64,000 bases of DNA. Origin: an uncultured Desulfuromonadales bacterium (GTDB taxonomy: Bacteria > Desulfobacterota > Desulfuromonadia > Geobacterales > Pseudopelobacteraceae). The position numbers and the translations under genes are program-made. The notes under the pieces are model-generated. The model worked only from the letters and a program-made list of their open reading frames with translations, searched no databases and was not told where the DNA came from. Below, piece after piece: positions 53,161 to 60,983 of this stretch; position 1 is the first letter of the stretch; every line of letters starts with the position of its first letter. The stretch is from positions 62,001 to 126,000 of the forward strand of contig CAIPTY010000071.1 in assembly GCA_903868145.1 (NCBI GenBank), given 5' to 3'.

Positions 53161-53180
53161 CCGCACTGTCTCCAGTGCGG
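53161..53180. repeat. Perfect hairpin between the two metallophosphoesterase genes
   Basis: CCGCACTG, TCTC loop, CAGTGCGG. There is no T-run on either side, so it may stabilise mRNA ends rather than terminate. Confidence 0.6.
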
Positions 53181-53214
53181 AATTAATGGGTGTCTGTGAA
53201 AGCCGGGTCTTCGA

Positions 53215-54516
53215 TCAAAGCGCACGCGGAGCCAGTGATACCGTTTTGGAAGCGCCCCATGCCTTGGTGTTCCAGAGATACTCGCGCACCGTCATGAGTT
53301 TCTTGTCCGAGTCAATCTGTACAACCTGGAATGAAAGCTTGGTGGGATCGGTTGACGAGATATCACCTTTCATCGGGGAGTCAACACGGAACACGTTCAG
53401 ATTAACGGCATAGGCCGCGCCAAGATAGGCGGACGATGTTGTGTCCGTAGTCGGGTAGGTGTAATACTCATTCTTGTTGGAGTTCCCGTGGAAATAGGCA
53501 ACAATGTTTTTATGCGTCTTGAGCCAGGTCACAAACGCCTGCTGTTCCTTTATGCTTGGAATTGCAAGTGTGCCGGCTACGTCCGAATAGGGAGTCGGGG
53601 GGGTGAGAGTTGCTTCGGCGAACGTATCGGAAAGCAGGTTCTCAAACATATTGGTACTGTTGATGGTAAAGGGTGTCGCCGGGTTCGTGAAGTGTTTTGA
53701 TTCCGCATCCGGCTGGTCATGAGTGAAGAGGATTACCGGAGTAGTGTCCGGAACCTTTGCCAGGTCGGCATCAATCAGCGGACGGGAAACAGAATCGGGC
53801 CACATTCCGACAAAAAGAAAATGGACGCCGTTCACATCACGTGATGTGACAAGCCTTTTTTTGGCATACGTGGCGGCTGCGGTTGCGGCGGTTGTGAATG
53901 ATGCATTGGAAATCGTGGCAGCTGGATTCATCAGATTGTAAATACCCACATAGGAAGTCGCGTCTATGCCCGCATCTGCATTGAGGGGTGCCTTGTAAAA
54001 TCCGATTGCGTTGGAGACATCGTGGTTGCCGGGAGTCATCCAGATTGGGGCTTTTGTACCAGAACTGTTCAGCAGATTTATCCTGGTAAAATAATCGACA
54101 ACAAACTGCGGCCAGACGGCCGTTGCAGGTGCATTTTTGTAGGGATACACATTGCCGTCGGAACGGTTAACCGCATCCCCGGTTTCTACGACAAAATCCA
54201 CTGCACTGAAAGCCGACGCTGAGTTAACTCCACCATCGTTGGGCAATCCAACGTGTGAAAGCTGCAAACGATTCATTTCTGTGATCATCGCGCCATTTAC
54301 CTGTTGTGCGCTGCTGTATCCACTGAAAATTCCGGCGGGTAGACGCTTGATGCCGTAATGGGCATCTGACGTGTACACAAATGTGGTTACCGGCGTCGGC
54401 GTTGACGTCAGCACAACCGGCGTACTACCACTGCTGCCGCACCCTGCAACCAGGCCTGAAAACAATACAGCCGCTGTCAATGAGGCATAAGCCTGCCTCC
54501 TCTTATGAACGTTCAT
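53215..54516 (-). CDS. Secreted lipoprotein metallophosphoesterase 2
   Basis: 433 residues with a lipobox (SGLVAGCGSS) and Ser/Thr/Pro linker. Metal-binding marks are TSDAHYGIKR, VVETGDAVNR, MTPGNHDVS, LFTHDQPD and YFHGNSNKNEYY. The last differs from the usual GHxH motif, since the second His is replaced within HGNSN. It probably acts outside the membrane on phosphate esters. GGAGGTAACACC precedes the ATG at 54516. Confidence 0.86.
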   Translation of the reverse strand: MNVHKRRQAYASLTAAVLFSGLVAGCGSSGSTPVVLTSTPTPVTTFVYTSDAHYGIKRLPAGIFSGYSSAQQVNGAMITEMNRLQLSHVGLPNDGGVNSASAFSAVDFVVETGDAVNRSDGNVYPYKNAPATAVWPQFVVDYFTRINLLNSSGTKAPIWMTPGNHDVSNAIGFYKAPLNADAGIDATSYVGIYNLMNPAATISNASFTTAATAAATYAKKRLVTSRDVNGVHFLFVGMWPDSVSRPLIDADLAKVPDTTPVILFTHDQPDAESKHFTNPATPFTINSTNMFENLLSDTFAEATLTPPTPYSDVAGTLAIPSIKEQQAFVTWLKTHKNIVAYFHGNSNKNEYYTYPTTDTTSSAYLGAAYAVNLNVFRVDSPMKGDISSTDPTKLSFQVVQIDSDKKLMTVREYLWNTKAWGASKTVSLAPRAL

Positions 54517-54735
54517 TTAGGTGTTACCTCCACAAATTTCTAAATTTAAACAACCGACTGATTCCTACCACAAGTTATATTACGATTGGGTTCCAACTCT
54601 GCAAAAGTTTAGTCACGTGGATATGCCGCTCAGCAGTGTCTGTGATTTTGAACCGCCAATTTAATTGGTATTTATTTATCTTACAATCCCATCTGCATCA
54701 CTGAAGAGCCTGTCAACTCGCCCGTTTGCCAAAAT

Positions 54736-54768
54736 TGTAACTGCATTGTTGCCTTTTCGTCGCATACG
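54736..54768 (+). promoter_or_regulatory. PHO-box-like repeat before the lipid kinase
   Basis: TGTAACT (54736-54742), GCAT, TGTTGCC (54747-54753) in 7-4-7 arrangement, then nine bases and a weak -10 CATACG. It matches the pstS box at 10 of 14 repeat positions, so it is weaker than that box. Confidence 0.45.
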
Positions 54769-54799
54769 AATGAAAAAACTGTGGTATTAAGATGGGGAT

Positions 54800-55666
54800 A
54801 TGAGTGTATTCCTGTTCGTCAACCCCCTGTCCGGAAGCTATGCCCGTAAGAGAATCAATACGGCCATTACCCGTCTGAAAAACGCCGATCTGACACCGAC
54901 CGTTTTTTCGGCAACAACTCCGGAAGAAATACGTGTCTGCTGTCGGCAGATCAATGAAACCGACACCGATCCCCTGGTGATAGTTGCCGGCGGCGATGGG
55001 ACCGTCAACGCCGTTGTCAACGGCCTCAAGCATGGTACCGCCACGCTGGCGGTGCTTCCCATGGGAACGTCGAATGTGTTGGCTGCCGAACTGGGCATCA
55101 AGTCGGTAAAAAACGGCATCAAACGCATCGTGAAGGGTAAGACGCGACCGCTTGCGGTCGGTTTGCTGGAGTTGGAACAGGGGAGCTACCGCTTTGTGCT
55201 GATGGCCGGGGTCGGGCTGGACGGGACAGTGGTCAGGGATGTCTGGCCACTGGGCAAGCGGCTGCTGAAGCAGGGGGCGTACGCCCTTTCCGCGTGCTTC
55301 AGCGCTTTCAGGTGGGATCGGAGCCTGATCGAAGTCAGCACTCTGGACCGGCGCCTGGAGTGTCACAGTGTGATCGTCTGCAGCGCCTCGCGTTATGGCG
55401 GCGACTTTATCATTGCACCCGAAGGGGATCTGTTTTCACCGGAACTCACGGCGGTCTGCATCACAAAAAACGGACTGCGGAGCTATGTACGGCTGGCATT
55501 CGAGCTATTCCGGGGGAAAGCGGACACGAGCAGCGAGCGCATCCGTATCCCCGCCAGTGGACTCACCATCAGCGGCGTAAAACCGATCCAGATCGACGGT
55601 GACTTTGTCGGCTACAGTCCGGCGCGGGTCACGGCGGAACCCGATTTTGCCCGGATCATTGTTTAG
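54800..55666 (+). CDS. Diacylglycerol kinase-family lipid kinase (YegS/DgkB-like)
   Basis: 288 residues: FLFVNPLSGSYARKR, IVAGGDGTVNAVVNGL (the GGDGT nucleotide motif), LPMGTSNVLAAELG and a C-terminal IQIDGDFVG. It phosphorylates a membrane lipid such as diacylglycerol with ATP. A phospho-recycling role at the membrane fits the Pho-like box upstream, which is an inference. The next gene overlaps or abuts its end. Confidence 0.88.
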   Translation: MSVFLFVNPLSGSYARKRINTAITRLKNADLTPTVFSATTPEEIRVCCRQINETDTDPLVIVAGGDGTVNAVVNGLKHGTATLAVLPMGTSNVLAAELGIKSVKNGIKRIVKGKTRPLAVGLLELEQGSYRFVLMAGVGLDGTVVRDVWPLGKRLLKQGAYALSACFSAFRWDRSLIEVSTLDRRLECHSVIVCSASRYGGDFIIAPEGDLFSPELTAVCITKNGLRSYVRLAFELFRGKADTSSERIRIPASGLTISGVKPIQIDGDFVGYSPARVTAEPDFARIIV

Positions 55667-57842
55667 CATCTGTCATGTTCCCCGCTGGACGGGAGCCATA
55701 GTATTCATTGCTGTTACGCTGGTCGCGGCGCCATGCGTTTTTCCAGTCGACGCAGCACCTCTCGCCGTCACCATTCAGGCTACCCCACAACTACTCTCTT
55801 CACCCGTTGCCCGAACCGCCATTGATGATACCAGAGCCCTGCTGCAAAAGGCCATGCCATCCGCTGTCGTCGGCATCAACACCTCCGGTGCACAGGTTCT
55901 GCTGATCCTGCCGGACGTCCCTGCATCAGTAAACCGAACGCTCCCCGCGTCGACCACACATCGCCTGCCCACACCCGAAAGATCGTATCGCTGGAAATCC
56001 GGCGCAGAAAACGGCAAGACCGTGCTCCGTCTGCGAGCCGGCACGCCGGAAGGTGTGGCCTGTGGCCTCTATGGTCTGCTTCAGGGCAAGTTGGGATTCC
56101 GTTTCCACCACCCGCGTGAGTCCGTCATACCCGCGTATGACAGATGGCCGCTGCCCCATAACTTCATCTTTTCCGCTCGACCACGCTTTGAAAAGACCGG
56201 TTTTCATCTGCATACCATGCACCCCATCGAGCTGGCTGAGCAGTTCCTCAATCCGGATTATCCGGACGCTTTCGCGGATGTTGCGCGCTACATCGACTGG
56301 CTGGCGCGCAACGGCCAGAATACCCTCCAGTTTGTACTGTTGAGGGGCATCGACCGTGATCGCTGGCCCGGACATGCCAGGCGGATCGTGGAGTACGCCC
56401 ATCGGCGCGGCGTGATCTGCGGTGTCCAGATCTCCCTGAGTATGCTTCAACAACAGTCATTCCAGGCCATTACCCTGCTGCGCCTTTATCCGTCATACAC
56501 GCGACAGGTGGATGAAACCCTGGCATGGCTCTTCCAGGCTCCGTGGGATTTTATCTCGCTGGAACCGACCATGGGCGAACACCTGCCGTTTCTGAGCAGG
56601 CTGATCCCCGATGTCCAGGCACACCTCGAACGGCAGGTGGCAGAGCGGCATCATGCCCGACTACTGTTCGGCACCCACGTCATCGGCGGCGCCGATGTAT
56701 CGCGCGAACCGCAGCTTGCGTCCAGCGGTCTCCTGGTGCATTCGGTGATGTGCTATTCCGTGTCGGAGAAGGTAGCGCCGGTATACGGCAACCAGAACCA
56801 GTGCTTCATGCTGCAGACCGCGAAAAAGGAGCTTTTACGCAGGGAAACCTGGTACTGGCCCGAGTCATCATACTGGGTAGGCTTTGATACGCCCATACCG
56901 TTGCTGCTGCTCCCCTACCTCGATGTTCGCCATCAGGATATCCAGACGATGGGCGGACTGGGGATCAATGGGCACCTGACGTTCAGTTCCGGTTGGGAGT
57001 GGGGCTACTGGCTGATTGACTGGAGTATCGCCCGCTGGTCGTGGGAGTACCGGGATTCGCAGACTGTTCGGCAGAGCGGAAGTTTGTCCCCGCTGTTGGA
57101 GATACTGCCCGACTCGCGCCTGCACCCGCTCTGGAAAGAGGCGCTTCGCCTTCAGAGTATCTACCTGAAAGAACGGGACTTGATGCGCTTTATGGCCGCC
57201 GCAACGCCATTTTCAGAGTTGCCGCACCCATTTGACAAGCCCTTTCAGCCTGCGCCGGAGTTTCACTATTCCCACCTGCTTCGATCAGGTAATCCGGAGG
57301 CCGCCAAACGGCAGCTTGCCAAGCCGATCAGCGATCTTGAGGAATACGCACGTTTGATGGGCGATCTCACGGAGCGGATGGAGGCGATTCTCGCCAGGAA
57401 TGACCGTATCGGAAGCGGGGAGGCTCTCATGCGACGGGCTTTGGCCCGTGAATTGACCCGCGCCCTTTCAGTGAGCGCACTCAGGGCGCGTCACCGGGCC
57501 TTGACGCTGAGGGCGCTGTCAGCCAGAATCGGCGAGATGGGAGACGGGCAAAAGGACAGGAGCGCTTCAGCGGAATTGCTGGCCAACTCGCGACTGGTGC
57601 GGAGCAAAGCACTCGTGCTTGTCAAACGACAGGAAGCCGGTTACCGTTATCCGTTGCCGCTCTTGACCGGTCAGCGTGACAGTATGACCGCCTATCCCTT
57701 TGGATACCTCTATCCGGCCAGCCGTCTGTTTTTCTGGGAACGCGAGGAAAGACAGGTTGAGAGCGGGCGTTTCGACCCGCTCTTCATGAACCTGTGGGAT
57801 GTCAGGCGGACGCTGGGGTTGGGGAGCCTGTTTCTCAAGTGA
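55659..57842 (+). CDS. Exported glycoside-hydrolase-like protein of unknown specificity
   Basis: About 727 residues. A signal peptide (TGAIVFIAVTLVAAPCV, cut near VDA) precedes a domain resembling the N-terminal part of GH20/GH67-type glycosidases (LRLRAGTPEGVACGLYGLL, GFRFHHPRESVIP), then a barrel-like region (HLHTMHPIELAEQF, YIDWLARNGQNTLQFVL, DFISLEPTMGEHLPF) and a long helical C-terminus. I cannot name the family. The start is uncertain: the TTG at 55659 overlaps the lipid kinase stop and gives a sensible signal peptide, while a GTG at 55599 is also in frame. It likely acts in the periplasm on a sugar polymer or glycolipid. Confidence 0.65.
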   Translation: MFSICHVPRWTGAIVFIAVTLVAAPCVFPVDAAPLAVTIQATPQLLSSPVARTAIDDTRALLQKAMPSAVVGINTSGAQVLLILPDVPASVNRTLPASTTHRLPTPERSYRWKSGAENGKTVLRLRAGTPEGVACGLYGLLQGKLGFRFHHPRESVIPAYDRWPLPHNFIFSARPRFEKTGFHLHTMHPIELAEQFLNPDYPDAFADVARYIDWLARNGQNTLQFVLLRGIDRDRWPGHARRIVEYAHRRGVICGVQISLSMLQQQSFQAITLLRLYPSYTRQVDETLAWLFQAPWDFISLEPTMGEHLPFLSRLIPDVQAHLERQVAERHHARLLFGTHVIGGADVSREPQLASSGLLVHSVMCYSVSEKVAPVYGNQNQCFMLQTAKKELLRRETWYWPESSYWVGFDTPIPLLLLPYLDVRHQDIQTMGGLGINGHLTFSSGWEWGYWLIDWSIARWSWEYRDSQTVRQSGSLSPLLEILPDSRLHPLWKEALRLQSIYLKERDLMRFMAAATPFSELPHPFDKPFQPAPEFHYSHLLRSGNPEAAKRQLAKPISDLEEYARLMGDLTERMEAILARNDRIGSGEALMRRALARELTRALSVSALRARHRALTLRALSARIGEMGDGQKDRSASAELLANSRLVRSKALVLVKRQEAGYRYPLPLLTGQRDSMTAYPFGYLYPASRLFFWEREERQVESGRFDPLFMNLWDVRRTLGLGSLFLK

Positions 57843-57882
57843 GGATATTAACGGTGCAAAGCACACATGGTCTGAAGATCCG

Positions 57883-58077
57883 CTATTCGATGTGTGCTAA
57901 TTCCATTGGTGCACAGGTATACTGTGGTTCTGCAGACACCCTGCCACACAATGAGCAGAGGTACTTCCCGTCCTTGGCCAACCGGGCCAGCGAAAGCATC
58001 TGCTTCCGGTCGGCCAGGGAACAGAGATGTTGCCTGTGGAGTGATTCCGAGTCACACTCGACAAGATGTAATGACAT
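57883..58077 (-). CDS. Small cysteine-motif protein, 64 residues
   Basis: A short protein with KYLCSLCGRVSAEPQYTCAP, a CxxC plus a third cysteine that resembles a small metal-binding knuckle. GGGGGG lies eight bases before the ATG. It follows the basic protein at 58090 by 12 bases on the same strand. Function unknown. Confidence 0.55.
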   Translation of the reverse strand: MSLHLVECDSESLHRQHLCSLADRKQMLSLARLAKDGKYLCSLCGRVSAEPQYTCAPMELAHIE

Positions 58078-58089
58078 TGGTGAGCCCCC

Positions 58090-58398
58090 CTACTTTTTGA
58101 CTTTCTTTTTCGGTTTTTTTACCGGAGCACTCTCAGCACCGTCTTCAGGCACTTCCGCCTTTTTCGGCTCCGTGGCTTTCGCTGCAGTTGCAGTCTTCTC
58201 CGTCTTTTTCGGCGTGTCACTGGCGCCTACATACTTCTCAATGCCGGCAATCGCAGCACCGCCGTTTTTCCTGAACTTCTGGTAAGCGGCCGCGATCTCC
58301 CGGTATGCCTTAAGACATTTCTCCAGCTTGGGAACTGCCGCCGAAATGGCCTTAAAGTCCTCTTCCAATGCAGATGCAATCTTTTCCTTTTTGCCCAT
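58090..58398 (-). CDS. Small protein with lysine-rich tail
   Basis: 102 residues: a helical N-terminal half (IASALEEDFKAISAAVPKLE) and a Lys/Ala/Glu/Pro tail ending KKPKKKVKK. GGAGGCGGAG precedes the ATG. No family recognised; the tail suggests binding to nucleic acid or an acidic polymer. Confidence 0.65.
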   Translation of the reverse strand: MGKKEKIASALEEDFKAISAAVPKLEKCLKAYREIAAAYQKFRKNGGAAIAGIEKYVGASDTPKKTEKTATAAKATEPKKAEVPEDGAESAPVKKPKKKVKK

Positions 58399-58440
58399 CT
58401 CCGCCTCCTCATAGTAATAGTTGCTGTACTATACCCGTGG

Positions 58441-58465
58441 CGCAAAATGTTTCAAGCATTTTGCG
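58441..58465. repeat. Perfect inverted repeat in the divergent intergenic region
   Basis: CGCAAAATG, a seven-base loop, CATTTTGCG. It lies between the minus-strand gene at 58398 and the PHO-box-like repeats of the PP2C operon, so it may be an operator. Confidence 0.5.
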
Positions 58466-58469
58466 TGTT

Positions 58470-58487
58470 TGTAGCACAATCGTAACA
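58470..58487 (+). promoter_or_regulatory. PHO-box-like repeat, distal, before the PP2C operon
   Basis: TGTAGCA (58470-58476), CAAT, CGTAACA (58481-58487). It differs from the pstS box at two of 14 repeat positions. Confidence 0.5.
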
Positions 58488-58547
58488 ATAGGGGGCTCTT
58501 GGTTTCCCCCACCACTCCCCCGAGTATTCACAATAAAATAACCTCAT

Positions 58548-58581
58548 CGCAACCCGGATGTAACAGTGAATATGCTATCGT
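58548..58581 (+). promoter_or_regulatory. PHO-box-like promoter, proximal, before the PP2C operon
   Basis: CGCAACC (58548-58554), CGGA, TGTAACA (58559-58565), then ten bases to TATCGT (58576-58581). The start codon at 58591 follows so closely that the mRNA would have almost no leader. Confidence 0.5.
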
Positions 58582-58590
58582 CCTTTTCCC

Positions 58591-59784
58591 ATGGAAACGA
58601 TCGATCATAAAAACCTTCCTCTCTTGGGTGATGTCACGAGAATCGTGCCCCCGATTGCTGCTACCATGACAGTCAAGGATGTCGCCGCTGTCTTCCAGTC
58701 CAACGACGGCCTGCTCATGCTGCCGGTATGCGACGCATCCGGTCTTCAGGGTGTAATCAGCCGGAGAGAGCTGTTCTCGACGCATCTGGCGAAGAACTAT
58801 GCCGTGGATCTGTACGGCAACAAGCCGATCAGCATCCTGATGAACGCATCTCCCCTGATCATGCAGCCGGGCGTTGATGTGAACAAGGCGCTGGCGTGTC
58901 TGCTGGAGCATGATCCGGATCTCGTAACCGATTCATTTCCGGTGTGTGAGGCAGAGCGGTATGTCGGCGTCGTCCAGGTTTCGGAAATGATTATGGCCAT
59001 CTCGCGGGCTCAGGCCGCACTGCTTGAAACCCTGGCGCTGTTGAGCGCGCGAATCCGTTCCGAGGTAAACAAGGCCCGTCAGATCCAGCAGGGTCTGTTG
59101 CCCCCTTCATCATTCAGTCATGCCGGTCTTGAGCTTGACGCGGTACTTATCAACTCTACTGAAATCAGCGGAGACTTCTACGACTACTTTATCATCGACG
59201 ACCACCGTCTCGGGGTTCTGGTCGGCGATGTGAGCGGGCATGGCGTGCAGTCGGGGATGGTGGCCACCGCAGCCAAGGCCGGTTTGCAGATGCTGCTCGA
59301 CAGGGGCGTCCATGCGCCCGGTGAACTGCTTGCCGGGATAAACTCTGCGGTGCTGGCGACGTCCTCAAACGCCATGATGATGACGGCAGTGATAGCTGTC
59401 ATAGACCGTGAGGCCCATTCTGTGACACTGGCCAATGCCGGGCACCCCTATCCGTATATATACCGCGCCGCTGATGGGAACGTCACTATACTGGAGGATG
59501 TGGGAGGATTTCCGCTGGGCTTTGAAAGCGACAGCGAATATGCCGAGCTGGTGGCCGGTTTTCGTGCCGGCGACCGCATGGTGCTGTACACCGACGGCAT
59601 CGTGGAAGCGCCAAATGCCGCCGGAGAAGAGTTTGGCTATGATCGTCTTGAAACATATCTCCGGCAGGAGCTGTTGTCCGGAACCCCGGAACAGTTCAGG
59701 TGCGGTCTGGTGCAAACGGTGCGTCAGTTCAGCGGTTCGGATGAATTCGAGGATGATGTCACTATTGTGGTAGTGGCCAGTTGA
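58591..59784 (+). CDS. CBS-domain PP2C/SpoIIE-type serine phosphatase (RsbU-like)
   Basis: 397 residues. Two CBS repeats (~10-140) precede a linker (SEVNKARQIQQGLLP) and a PP2C domain with metal-binding SGDFYDYFIIDD, VGDVSGHGVQSGMVAT, LANAGHPYPYIYR, LYTDGIVEA and EDDVTIVVV. It would dephosphorylate the STAS protein coded two genes downstream in a partner-switching circuit, with the CBS pair sensing nucleotides. No ribosome site precedes the ATG. Confidence 0.9.
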   Translation: METIDHKNLPLLGDVTRIVPPIAATMTVKDVAAVFQSNDGLLMLPVCDASGLQGVISRRELFSTHLAKNYAVDLYGNKPISILMNASPLIMQPGVDVNKALACLLEHDPDLVTDSFPVCEAERYVGVVQVSEMIMAISRAQAALLETLALLSARIRSEVNKARQIQQGLLPPSSFSHAGLELDAVLINSTEISGDFYDYFIIDDHRLGVLVGDVSGHGVQSGMVATAAKAGLQMLLDRGVHAPGELLAGINSAVLATSSNAMMMTAVIAVIDREAHSVTLANAGHPYPYIYRAADGNVTILEDVGGFPLGFESDSEYAELVAGFRAGDRMVLYTDGIVEAPNAAGEEFGYDRLETYLRQELLSGTPEQFRCGLVQTVRQFSGSDEFEDDVTIVVVAS

Positions 59785-59802
59785 GATGGGGGAATTTTTG
59801 CC

Positions 59803-60384
59803 GTGAGAAGTGATACCCGCCGCGTTAATTCATTTTCAATCGCCCGCAATGGAGCGGTCGTGTGTGTTACGGAAAAGAAGCCACTCCTGCGGGAACGTTC
59901 CTGGAGCAATTACTGGAGGATTTCGTCATCGGAAGACAAGGAAAAAGTGATCGCGCACCTGGAACATCTGGTGCCGGGCGATGACGAGGAACATTGTTTC
60001 CTGCGACAGAGAGCCGTATTGATGGCTGATGAGATGCTGGAAAACGCCCTCTTCGCAGCCCCTCGGGATACCCAGGGAAGACCTCTCTACGCCAAGGGAG
60101 AGAGACGGTCGCTGAGTCCGGATGAACAGATCGAGTTTATTTCACTGTACGACGGCGACACCCTGGCTCTGGAAGTGACTGATACCTGGGGGAGTCTGAC
60201 TCCGGAAACCGTACGTTCTTTTCTCGACATGAACCTGTCTGAAAACGAGCCGGTAGAGGATCGGTCGGGACGAGGGCTGTATTTCATGTGGCGCGTCATG
60301 CAGGATTTTTATCTGAGTGCAGTCCCCGGCATCGAGACCACGGTCGGCGGGCTTCTTCAGCTTCAAACAAAAAATTGTGACTAA
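59803..60384 (+). CDS. RsbW-like ATP-binding anti-sigma/switch kinase
   Basis: 193 residues from a GTG at 59803. The HATPase part shows the N-box DEMLENALFAAP, DTWGSLTPE and DRSGRGLYFMWRVMQ. Such proteins phosphorylate a STAS partner and bind a sigma factor or other target. It lies 18 bases after the phosphatase and 10 before the STAS gene. The N-terminal ~45 residues are extra. Confidence 0.8.
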   Translation: MRSDTRRVNSFSIARNGAVVCVTEKKPLLRERSWSNYWRISSSEDKEKVIAHLEHLVPGDDEEHCFLRQRAVLMADEMLENALFAAPRDTQGRPLYAKGERRSLSPDEQIEFISLYDGDTLALEVTDTWGSLTPETVRSFLDMNLSENEPVEDRSGRGLYFMWRVMQDFYLSAVPGIETTVGGLLQLQTKNCD

Positions 60385-60394
60385 GGAGCGAACG

Positions 60395-60721
60395 ATGACG
60401 GAAGAAACCTTCAGAATTGATGTCAAAAGGGTTGGAGACAGCGAAGTGATGATGTTTCGCGGTAACATTGACACCCACGCCGAACCGCATTTCACCAATC
60501 TGTTTAACAGGATTTCCACAACCAAACTGACCATGGATTTCAGTCAGACCGGCAGGATAAATTCCATGGGTATAGCTTTCCTGCTGCGATCGATCAAAAA
60601 ATTCAAGACGGAAAAAAACGCCACCGTCATGGTCAGCGGCGTGAATCAGATCAATACCATGCTTTTCAAGATGACCGGAATCTTCATACTGGCACCGGAA
60701 ATCAAGCCGGCCGGGGCGTAG
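60395..60721 (+). CDS. STAS-domain anti-sigma factor antagonist
   Basis: 108 residues: FRGNIDTHAEPHFTNLF, TMDFSQTGRINSMGIAFLL (with the phosphorylatable serine in NSMGI) and VSGVNQINTMLFKMTGI. It should alternate between phosphorylated and free forms under the kinase and phosphatase coded upstream. AAGGAG precedes the ATG at 60395. Confidence 0.9.
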   Translation: MTEETFRIDVKRVGDSEVMMFRGNIDTHAEPHFTNLFNRISTTKLTMDFSQTGRINSMGIAFLLRSIKKFKTEKNATVMVSGVNQINTMLFKMTGIFILAPEIKPAGA

Positions 60722-60730
60722 GAGGAAATA

Positions 60731-60877
60731 ATGCAGCAGCGACGAATGTGGCGGTTGTTCGACTATTCGGAACTTGACACCCAGATAGAGAAGCTCAGGC
60801 AGCTTGCACAGGAATATAAACAGAGTAACCGCGCCTATTATGGCGAATATCTTTCAAGTATCCTTTTTGGCGACTGA
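60731..60877 (+). CDS. 48-residue protein at the end of the partner-switching operon
   Basis: The ATG at 60731 follows AGGAGG that overlaps the STAS stop region, so it is coupled. The product (RRMWRLFDYSELDTQIEKLR, AYYGEYLSSILFGD) is helical with aromatic residues at its ends. No family recognised. Its tight coupling suggests it is a partner or target adaptor of the circuit. Confidence 0.68.
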   Translation: MQQRRMWRLFDYSELDTQIEKLRQLAQEYKQSNRAYYGEYLSSILFGD

Positions 60878-60942
60878 ATTGAACTGTCGGAAAAGCAACC
60901 AGGCGTTACCGAACCCAATTTTCTACACAACAATTACACAAC

Positions 60943-60975
60943 CACAACATGTCTGTAACATTGCTGTGCTATGAA
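60943..60975 (+). promoter_or_regulatory. PHO-box promoter before the PHP-glycosyltransferase
   Basis: CACAACA (60943-60949), TGTC, TGTAACA (60954-60960), then nine bases and TATGAA (60970-60975), the same geometry as pstS. ACA words continue upstream at 11-base steps (60936, 60925), as in tandem PHO boxes. Confidence 0.65.
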
Positions 60976-60983
60976 TATAAGGC

